A DNA stretch of 33,101 nucleotides from JBLIKP01 sp047635375 (GTDB lineage Bacteria; Bacteroidota; Bacteroidia; Sphingobacteriales; Sphingobacteriaceae), in NCBI GenBank assembly GCA_047635375.1, contig JBLIKP010000015.1:1-33101 (forward strand). Direction: 5' to 3'. This document shows, one piece after another, positions 1 to 6,940 of this stretch. Position 1 is the stretch's first letter. Each line of letters opens with the position of its first letter. The position numbers and the translations under genes are program-made. A model generated the notes under the pieces. It worked only from the letters and a program-made list of their open reading frames with translations, did not search any database and was not told the origin of the DNA.

Positions 1-2439
1 AAAAAGCGAAAAGTTGAATACAGCCAATTCAAATTAAGTAATGATGGTAGGCAAGTGGCCTATGTAAGTAACGATGATGGTCGAGTGAAGATATGGGTAC
101 ACGATATGTTGGATAAAAAGTCTTATGTGGTTTACCGATACGGCTACCGAACATTTAGAAACGTAGATTATTCAATGCCAAAATTAGCATGGCATCCAAG
201 CGGACTAATTCTGGCAGTAAATTATGAGCGAAAAAGTTATCCAATTATTACCACCATAAAGTTAGCCGATAAGGAAAAGCAAAAGATTGAGATGTACAAG
301 TTTGAGAAAATTAACGATTTCTCCTACTCTCCCGATGGACGGAAATGGGTGATTTCTGCAATGAAAAACGGACAGTCTGATATATTCGTTTTCGACATTC
401 CTTCAAGAAGGGAGTCTCGAATCACAAACGATTACTATGACGACAAACATCCAACTTTTGTTAATTATGGAACCGAAATTGTATTCAGCTCTAACCGCCC
501 TGATGGTTCATTAGAACCAACGGCTCTTAGGAAATTAGCGCCATTTAAAAATTTCGATTTATTCAAATACAAGTATGATATAAGGGATACAGAACTTATC
601 CAGCTTACAAATACTCCATTAGCAAATGAAACTGCACCAGTTGAATTTGATTCTACATTTTTGTCGTTTTTAAGCGATGCTAGTGGGATTAATAATCGGT
701 TTGTGGGGTATACGGACAGTGTTTATTCACGTTCAATGGATACAGTTATCTATGAGGTAGATACCACCATACAGATTTTCAAGGACACTTTTTATTCCGT
801 ACCCATTAGTAATTATGGGTCCTCTGTAATTGAGCATGACATTTCCGTTAAAGGGAAAAAATTGGTACAAGTGTTTAAGGAAAAAGACGCGTATCAGTTT
901 TTTATGGGTCCATTGGGTAAGTTTACTGACAACCAGGTTAGCTCAATTGAGCTGACTGGATTTAAAAAAGTTCAAAAAAGAAATTATAGTAAATACCTGA
1001 AGGAACAAGAGGAGCGAGCTCTGGCTGCCGCCGATACACTTCCAATTATTACCGACCCAAGAATTGAGATTGAGGAGGGGGATGAAGATCTGGATACTTC
1101 GGCGGTGGATATAGACAACTACTATTTCCAAACCGATTTGCCATCGGATAGTCGAACGAAAAAAGCCAGAGACCTTGTTTCTGAAGAGAATTCAAAGCCA
1201 GAGGTAAGTAATATAGACGATCTTGAGGAGCTTTTAAAAGGATCAAGAGCTAAACCATACGATGGATTATTCTCCTCAAAATATATTGTAAGCCAAGTTA
1301 ATAACACCCCATTATTGGCTACTTATGAGAGGTTTACTGGCACTGGGCCAATCTATAACAATGTCGGAATCGGGGGGATGATTCAAGTTGGAAGCGCCGA
1401 TCTTCTCCAAGATTATAAAATAACTGGAGGGTTTAGGATTGCAGGTAATTTTACAATTCCTGAATATTTTATTTCCTACGAGAATCTTAAAAAAAGATTA
1501 GATAAGCAAGTAGTATTTTATAAAAAAGGCGAGACAAGAATTGGAGATATCTTTGGCGTTAAAAGCAATACTTATGAAACTCGAGGGACCTTAAGTTATC
1601 CTTTTACCGAAATTCAACGTGTTTCCCTTAGTGGTTTTCATCGGATGGAAGAAGGAATTCTTTTAGCTACTGATCTTTTTGCTTTGTCAGTCCCAAATCA
1701 ACTTGAAAATTGGGTTGGATATAGGGTTGAGTACGTTTTTGATAACACCCTAAACTTTGCCGAAAATCTTTATTACGGGACTCGGGCGAAAATTTATGCA
1801 GAGCAATTCAAGCTGTTAAGTGACCAGGATGTTCTTATTTCAAATATTGGGGTAGACATTAGGCATTACGAAAAAATTCATAAGCAGTTAATACTTGCTA
1901 CCCGTTTGGCCGGTGCAACAAGTGTTTCAAAACAGAAAACCATGTACTACATGGGTGGGTTAGACAATAGGTTAATTCCAAAATTCAATCAAAAAACTCA
2001 AATTGATCAAACCAACGATTATTATTTCCAAGCCCTAGCAACAAACATGCGCGGTTTTACCCAAAACATACGTAACGGGCATAGTTATGCTGTGCTCAAT
2101 GTAGAGTTAAGAGTGCCAATCTTTAGTTACCTTATAACAAAGCCAATCAAAAATGAGTTTGTAAAGAATCTCCAATTGGTTGGGTTTACTGATTTAGGCT
2201 CGGCGTGGGTAGGTGCAAATCCTTTCGGGGAAATCAATTTATCTAATAAGCGAACTATTTCTTCAGGACCATTGGATGTAACTATTATTGAACCCAAATA
2301 TCCAATTGTTGGGGGGATGGGCGGTGGTTTAAGAACTAAAGTCTTTGGTTATTTTGTTCGTGGTGATGTGGCTTACGGTATCGAAAACGGGTTTATTTTA
2401 GCACCTATGTATTATCTTTCTTTAAGCCTTGACTTTTAA
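1..2439 (+). CDS. TolB-like beta-propeller / D15-type outer-membrane barrel protein, 5' truncated by window edge
   Basis: The reading frame is open from base 1, so the gene enters from the left and the GTG at 55 is not its true start; 812 residues are visible. The N-terminal third carries PD40/TolB-type propeller repeats (for example LSNDGRQVAYVSND, FSYSPDGRKWVIS and GTEIVFSSNRPDG), alternating with strand-rich stretches. An acidic, low-complexity linker lies around residues 340-405. The last ~400 residues look like a bacterial surface antigen (D15/BamA-like) barrel, with a glycine-rich GGMGGGLRTKVFG segment and a final strand ending in LSLSLDF. The terminal Phe is typical of outer-membrane barrels recognised by the BAM machinery. 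The propeller should lie in the periplasm. Function is unknown; a role in protein or lipid handling at the outer membrane is inference. It is the last gene on its strand before a 60-base gap. Confidence 0.8.
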   Translation, partial: KKRKVEYSQFKLSNDGRQVAYVSNDDGRVKIWVHDMLDKKSYVVYRYGYRTFRNVDYSMPKLAWHPSGLILAVNYERKSYPIITTIKLADKEKQKIEMYKFEKINDFSYSPDGRKWVISAMKNGQSDIFVFDIPSRRESRITNDYYDDKHPTFVNYGTEIVFSSNRPDGSLEPTALRKLAPFKNFDLFKYKYDIRDTELIQLTNTPLANETAPVEFDSTFLSFLSDASGINNRFVGYTDSVYSRSMDTVIYEVDTTIQIFKDTFYSVPISNYGSSVIEHDISVKGKKLVQVFKEKDAYQFFMGPLGKFTDNQVSSIELTGFKKVQKRNYSKYLKEQEERALAAADTLPIITDPRIEIEEGDEDLDTSAVDIDNYYFQTDLPSDSRTKKARDLVSEENSKPEVSNIDDLEELLKGSRAKPYDGLFSSKYIVSQVNNTPLLATYERFTGTGPIYNNVGIGGMIQVGSADLLQDYKITGGFRIAGNFTIPEYFISYENLKKRLDKQVVFYKKGETRIGDIFGVKSNTYETRGTLSYPFTEIQRVSLSGFHRMEEGILLATDLFALSVPNQLENWVGYRVEYVFDNTLNFAENLYYGTRAKIYAEQFKLLSDQDVLISNIGVDIRHYEKIHKQLILATRLAGATSVSKQKTMYYMGGLDNRLIPKFNQKTQIDQTNDYYFQALATNMRGFTQNIRNGHSYAVLNVELRVPIFSYLITKPIKNEFVKNLQLVGFTDLGSAWVGANPFGEINLSNKRTISSGPLDVTIIEPKYPIVGGMGGGLRTKVFGYFVRGDVAYGIENGFILAPMYYLSLSLDF

Positions 2440-2499
2440 GGGCCATTAAATATTTAAAAGCACATTTGCGCAAGTTTACTTTGTAGGCCCTTTCCTTCT

Positions 2500-4743
2500 A
2501 TGTTTAAGAAACTCTATTATTCATTGCCTATTCAGCTACTAATTCTGAATATTAAGCGGCAACATTTTTACCTAATGTTGTGGGCTATTCTATGGGCAAT
2601 GATTTCTGGGAATTTTGGAAAAAAATTTGGAATAAATTTTCTCTTTCTAGATCCGGAATATCTTGGAGAAGTAGGTTTTTTGAGTTTCTTGGTAATGGGT
2701 GCAGCCTTGGGTGCATTTTTGGTTTCCTATAACATTGCAAGTTATATTATTTATGGAAAGGAATTCCCTTTCTTGGGCGGGCTTAGGAAGCCTTTTCTTA
2801 AGTTTTCCCTCAATAATTCCATTATCCCTTTGACTTTTATTGGGCTCTATATTTATCAGATTTATTCTTTTCAAACACTTTCCGAAAATTTAGACGCCTC
2901 TTCTGTATTAGTTTGTATTTCGGGAGTCCTATTAGGCTGTTTTACTTTCGCCTTTTTAAGCTTCACCTATTTTTTTAATACCAATAAGGATATTATGAAG
3001 ATTTTGGGAATGAAGGTCAAGCATAAGGTGAAGCGTGCATTTGTTATGCAGAGGAAAAGGTTGGACAAACAATTTAACTGGCAAAACAGCGATCAAATGG
3101 AGTCCGATATTAAGGTTAAGTACTATCTGGAAACAAATTTTAAACTCGAGCCTGTAGGTTTTGCCACTAATTATGATTTCAAGGTTTTACAATCTGTCAT
3201 GCGGCAAAACCATCAAAATGCAGTATTCATTCAATTAACAGTCCTCTTGTTATTATTGGTTTTGGGCTTATTGCGAGACATGCCTTTTTTCCAAATACCG
3301 GCTGGAGCAAGTGTTTTCGTATTGTTCTCAATGTTGGTAATGCTGTCTGGGGCTTTCAGTTTTTGGATGAAAGGATGGGGCATTTCTGTTTTTATCGCAC
3401 TCATGATATTTTATAACGTGCTCAGTCAAAACAACTTGTTTAATTACAGGAATGAAGCCTATGGACTGGTTTATAACAAGGAAAGAGTAAAATACAACCA
3501 AGCCACAATTGACTCCTTAAATAGTGATTCTCTTTACCTATCAGATTATAACCATGGGATAGATATATTAAACAATTGGAAGGAAAAAGCTCATCGTGAA
3601 AATCGGTTTCAAAAACCGAAAATGATATTTGTGAATGCATCTGGAGGTGGTCAACGGGCAGCTCTGTTTACATTAAATACATTGCAATATGTGGATAGCG
3701 CGCTCGGCGGAAAAATGATGCAAAACACTGTGTTATGCACTGGTGCGTCGGGGGGTGCCTTAAGCTTAGCCTTGTTCCGGGAACTCACAAGATTGAAAAT
3801 CCACAACCCAGATTTAGATATTTACAATAAAATTTATCGTGAGCAAATTGCAAAAGATTTATTGAATCCGATTATCTTTTCAATTGTGGTGAATGATTTA
3901 TTCTTTCCTTTCCAGCGGATTAAGGTTGGAAATCAAACGTATAGGAAAGATCGAGGATATGCTTTTGAAAAGGGGTTGAACGAAAACTTAAATTTTTTAT
4001 TAGACAAACCAATTAGCCAGTATGATGAGTACGAGGCTTCCGCTGAGTTGCCTATGTTGCTCTTAAGTCCAACCATTATAAATGATGGAAGGAAGTTATA
4101 TATCAGTGGCCAACCCATGAGTTATTTAACACACAATTTAGGGGAGGACAAGAAAAGGTTGGCTCCACGAGGTGGGATAGAATTTTCTAGATTTTTTAAA
4201 AATCAAAATTCAGACAGTTTATTGTTGACAAGTGCGCTTAGAATGAATGCGAATTTCCCATACATCAGCCCAAATACTTCCCTGCCAAGTGAGCCATTAA
4301 TGGAAGTAATTGATGCAGGAATGCGAGATAATACTGGGAAGGAAAGTGCCATGCGATTCGCCTACGTTTTTAAAGACTGGATTGAGAAGAACACCTCAGG
4401 AATTATTTTTCTGCAAATTAGAGATACTCCGCGTTTTGAGGAGGTGAATCAAAAAACACCTACTTCATCATTAAGCAAAATCGCTCGACCCCTATATGGT
4501 TTTTATGGGAATTGGGAGAAATTTCAGCAGTACAATCAATCAGAAGCCTATCAATACCTCTCAAGTAGCCTTAAGGTGCCCATTGAAACTATCTCATTTG
4601 AATATATTCCCCAAGACGATAAGCATGAGGTTTCATTAAGTTGGCATCTAACCTCTAAGGAAAAGGTCCGTGTTCAGGAGGCGATTTATCAAATTCAGAA
4701 TCAAAAGTCTTTAAGAAAACTGACCAATAGGCTAGAGCACTAA
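2500..4743 (+). CDS. Patatin-like serine hydrolase with N-terminal multi-pass membrane domain
   Basis: The protein has 747 residues. About seven hydrophobic segments lie near residues 23-40, 60-85, 105-125, 134-158, 244-260, 270-291 and 293-311, with a basic loop (165-240) between the fourth and fifth. The C-terminal half (from ~370) has the layout of patatin/cPLA2 hydrolases. There is a glycine-rich oxyanion-hole element (S381-G-G-G-Q-R386), a nucleophile elbow G-A-S417-G-G and a late Asp in I-D605-A-G-M-R-D. These would supply the Ser/Asp dyad, here D605 and S417, for lipid acyl hydrolysis at the inner membrane. The usual D-G-[GA] is D-A-G here. The substrate is not known. The ATG at 2500 is the first in frame after the previous gene. 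The stop overlaps by 4 bases the stop of the convergent lipoprotein gene. Patatin family assignment is fairly secure; phospholipase activity is inference. Confidence 0.8.
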   Translation: MFKKLYYSLPIQLLILNIKRQHFYLMLWAILWAMISGNFGKKFGINFLFLDPEYLGEVGFLSFLVMGAALGAFLVSYNIASYIIYGKEFPFLGGLRKPFLKFSLNNSIIPLTFIGLYIYQIYSFQTLSENLDASSVLVCISGVLLGCFTFAFLSFTYFFNTNKDIMKILGMKVKHKVKRAFVMQRKRLDKQFNWQNSDQMESDIKVKYYLETNFKLEPVGFATNYDFKVLQSVMRQNHQNAVFIQLTVLLLLLVLGLLRDMPFFQIPAGASVFVLFSMLVMLSGAFSFWMKGWGISVFIALMIFYNVLSQNNLFNYRNEAYGLVYNKERVKYNQATIDSLNSDSLYLSDYNHGIDILNNWKEKAHRENRFQKPKMIFVNASGGGQRAALFTLNTLQYVDSALGGKMMQNTVLCTGASGGALSLALFRELTRLKIHNPDLDIYNKIYREQIAKDLLNPIIFSIVVNDLFFPFQRIKVGNQTYRKDRGYAFEKGLNENLNFLLDKPISQYDEYEASAELPMLLLSPTIINDGRKLYISGQPMSYLTHNLGEDKKRLAPRGGIEFSRFFKNQNSDSLLLTSALRMNANFPYISPNTSLPSEPLMEVIDAGMRDNTGKESAMRFAYVFKDWIEKNTSGIIFLQIRDTPRFEEVNQKTPTSSLSKIARPLYGFYGNWEKFQQYNQSEAYQYLSSSLKVPIETISFEYIPQDDKHEVSLSWHLTSKEKVRVQEAIYQIQNQKSLRKLTNRLEH

Positions 4744-5267
4744 AAAGGGTCTGCAGTTACTTTGAAGGTCATGGTTGCCAGGATTTCAATGTCCTTTAAA
4801 AATGACTCATCTGTGGTAACCTCTGTGCGGATTTGATATTTGTTGCTTTTAATGTATGCGTCAAGATTAGATCCTGTGCTTATCAAGTTTAATAGATTCC
4901 CAATATTATCAGGAATGTTAGTTTCTTCAGCAATCAAAAGCTCCTCCTCGCCCTCAGTAGAAATAAATATTTGAATCTTATTTAAAAAACTGAAAGTTTG
5001 GTTTGATGGATTGTCAATTTTCAGTTCAATGCTTTTTAGTGTTATATTCTTAACTAAACCAATCCTGGTGTCGTTATTGCTGAAGCTTTCTGAGGCCTCA
5101 CTTTCAACTGGGGGAGTAGGAACGCTAAACGGAGTGTTTACCCCTAACGTAGATGGAATTGTAAACGTAACCTTATCTGTAAACGAAAAAGTTAATAGCT
5201 TGTCAAGGTTGCAGGACGCCGCGACTATCAAAAAACCAATAAGTAGGAGTCTTTTTTCATTTTTCAT
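4740..5267 (-). CDS. Hypothetical lipoprotein
   Basis: The 175-residue product starts with a short basic n-region, a hydrophobic core and a lipobox V-A-A-S-C19, so it should be processed by signal peptidase II and lipid anchored. The mature part is strand-rich with many Thr/Ser/Ile residues. It has a Pro-rich stretch near residues 45-55 and a segment around 76-105 (SIELKIDNPSNQTFSFLNKI) that resembles Ig-like or LEA14-like beta-sandwich proteins. That similarity is only an impression. No catalytic motif is visible. It is monocistronic on this strand and convergent with the patatin gene, with their stop codons overlapping. No convincing promoter box was found immediately upstream. Confidence 0.7.
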   Translation of the reverse strand: MKNEKRLLLIGFLIVAASCNLDKLLTFSFTDKVTFTIPSTLGVNTPFSVPTPPVESEASESFSNNDTRIGLVKNITLKSIELKIDNPSNQTFSFLNKIQIFISTEGEEELLIAEETNIPDNIGNLLNLISTGSNLDAYIKSNKYQIRTEVTTDESFLKDIEILATMTFKVTADPF

Positions 5268-5456
5268 TTTATAGTGATCGGTGGATTTTCTAATTTATTT
5301 TTTCAATTCACAAAAGTCTAAATTTTTCTTTGAATTTCATCCTGTTTCGGACGGATATTTTCTGGGCTTATAACTAATTAATAGACGATTATATTTTCGA
5401 AATTTAATAAAACAGTTTGAATCAAGCCTACGCTAAATGGCGGTTTTATCAATCTC

Positions 5457-5475
5457 ATGACATTTATATGACATT
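5457..5475 (+). repeat. Direct repeat ATGACATT x2, 11-bp period
   Basis: Two exact copies of ATGACATT start at 5457 and 5468, one DNA helical turn apart. They lie roughly 80-100 bases upstream of the expected act operon transcription start. Tandem half-sites on one helix face are typical of response-regulator or activator binding. With only 8 bases per copy, chance in AT-rich DNA cannot be excluded. Confidence 0.35.
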
Positions 5476-5521
5476 ATTTAGAATCAATACAAATTAGCGA
5501 TTAAAAGGCTTAATAAATTAC

Positions 5522-5548
5522 TTGTTACATAATTATACTTTAAATTTG
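5522..5548 (+). promoter_or_regulatory. Putative Bacteroidota-type promoter of the act-cox operon
   Basis: A TTG at 5522-5524 is followed after 16 bases by TAAATTTG (5541-5548), an exact match to the TAnnTTTG -7 box used by the Bacteroidota primary sigma factor. The spacing is one base shorter than the usual range. Transcription would start near 5555, leaving a ~35-base leader before the actA ATG. It is the only good match in this gap upstream of a long co-directional gene block. Confidence 0.5.
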
Positions 5549-5590
5549 TGACACTTAAATCGGGGGGAATTGTGTCCTTTTTAGACAGAA

Positions 5591-6904
5591 ATGATGCATT
5601 ACCCAGAAATTAACTTTAAAAGAAGTATGACAAGATTTTTCCAGTCGCTTGATTCGGTTCGTTTGCGGTCATTATCTCTGATTTTCCTTATGGTATTTTC
5701 GGTCCAATTCGGGGCGAAAGCGCAATCCATTGAAGAAGGAAAGAAATTATTCCAACAAAACTGTACCTCTTGCCACGCAGTTGGTCGCAAGGTTATTGGT
5801 CCTGCATTGTCTGGTGTAACACAGAGACGTCCAATGGAATGGATATTGCGCTTTGTAAAAAACTCTCAAGCAGTTATTCAAAGCGGAGATGAGTATGCTG
5901 TTGAATTGTATGAAAAATACAACAAGACAATAATGCCTTCACAAAATTTAACCGACGATGAGATAAAGTCGGTAATGGCTTACATCGATGATGAAACCTT
6001 AAAAGCATCCCAAGTAACTGCTGCTACAGCTGATGCTGGTGGAGCCGCTCCTGCTGAAACAGGAACGTCGTTGCTTACCTATCTAGGTCTATTCGGTTTA
6101 AGCGTTATTCTATTTGTTGTGATTATTGCCCTAAACCGAGTAATAAAGGTTGTTGAGCGTGTAATTCTTCAGAAGGATGGTGTTTCTGCTACTGCGCTTG
6201 ATAAGCTTGACGCTGACGAAGCTTCTGAAAAAGCTGCTCGTAAAGCTAAAGTGATGTCTTTCGTTGTGAATAAGAAAACGGTTCTTGCCGGTATCCTAAT
6301 TTTCATTATTGTTGGTGCAACCGCTGGTTGGAAAACATTAATAACTGTAGGTATTCAGCAAGGATACGCTCCTGTTCAGCCAATTAATTTCTCTCACGAG
6401 ATTCACGCAGGTATAAACCAAATCAATTGTGTTTACTGTCATAGTGGAGCTGAAAAAGGACGTCATGCAACTTTGCCACCGGCAAAACTTTGTATGAACT
6501 GTCACAACTACGTGAAGCCTGAATCACCTGAGATTCAAAAAATATACGCTGCTCTTGATTACAGCCCTGAGACTTTAGAATATGGAGATAACCCTAAGCC
6601 TATTGAATGGATTAGAGTTCATAACCTGCCTGATTTCGCTTACTTTAATCACTCACAACACGTGATGATTGGAAAAGTAGAGTGTCAAAAATGTCACGGA
6701 CCAGTTGAAGAAATGGCTGTTCTTGCGCAACACTCAAATTTAACCATGGGATGGTGTATTAACTGTCACCGTGAAACTAAAGTGAACTTTGAAGGAAACG
6801 ATTACTACGATAAAATCATCGCTGCGCATGATGATATTAAATCAGGAGGCGCTATTACTGTAGCTAACCTTGGTGGAATTGAGTGCGCAAAGTGTCACTA
6901 TTAA
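5591..6904 (+). CDS. actA: ActA: multiheme cytochrome c subunit of alternative complex III, with fused monoheme domain
   Basis: ActA relays electrons from the iron-sulfur chain of ActB toward the terminal oxidase on the periplasmic side. A signal peptide ends near residue 45 (AKA-Q). It is followed by a class I cytochrome c domain with one C-T-S-C-H heme site and a likely Met ligand (IMPSQN). A membrane segment sits at ~157-183 and a second at ~232-255. The C-terminal domain carries five more CXXCH sites (CVYCH, CMNCH, CQKCH, CINCH, CAKCH), the last at the extreme C-terminus. Six covalent hemes are therefore predicted; the Rhodothermus ActA is described as pentaheme. The first ATG (5591) is followed by another ATG and by Met13 (5627), and the later one gives a more usual signal peptide. 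It is the first gene of the operon, 36 bases before actB. Confidence 0.92.
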   Translation: MMHYPEINFKRSMTRFFQSLDSVRLRSLSLIFLMVFSVQFGAKAQSIEEGKKLFQQNCTSCHAVGRKVIGPALSGVTQRRPMEWILRFVKNSQAVIQSGDEYAVELYEKYNKTIMPSQNLTDDEIKSVMAYIDDETLKASQVTAATADAGGAAPAETGTSLLTYLGLFGLSVILFVVIIALNRVIKVVERVILQKDGVSATALDKLDADEASEKAARKAKVMSFVVNKKTVLAGILIFIIVGATAGWKTLITVGIQQGYAPVQPINFSHEIHAGINQINCVYCHSGAEKGRHATLPPAKLCMNCHNYVKPESPEIQKIYAALDYSPETLEYGDNPKPIEWIRVHNLPDFAYFNHSQHVMIGKVECQKCHGPVEEMAVLAQHSNLTMGWCINCHRETKVNFEGNDYYDKIIAAHDDIKSGGAITVANLGGIECAKCHY

Positions 6905-6940
6905 TCTAGATAAATCGTTTCAAAATATACATCAGTATTT

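Larger units (their letters stand above)
5275..5590. other. 316-base intergenic regulatory region between lipoprotein gene and act operon
   Basis: This AT-rich gap separates two divergent transcription units and contains no credible ORF. It holds a putative promoter at 5522-5548 for the act-cox operon and a pair of direct repeats at 5457-5475 that may be an activator site. The rest shows nothing recognisable. Confidence 0.6.

Noticed and set aside
2433..2461. CTTTTAA...TTAAAAG inverted repeat after the first gene as a terminator
   Set aside because: The stem is only A/T apart from one end pair and has no following T-tract, so it is weak and common in such DNA.
2465..2483. TTTG and TTACTTTG boxes upstream of the patatin gene as a promoter
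   Set aside because: The second box has a mismatch to TAnnTTTG and the two lie only about 7 bases apart, not the 17-23 needed.
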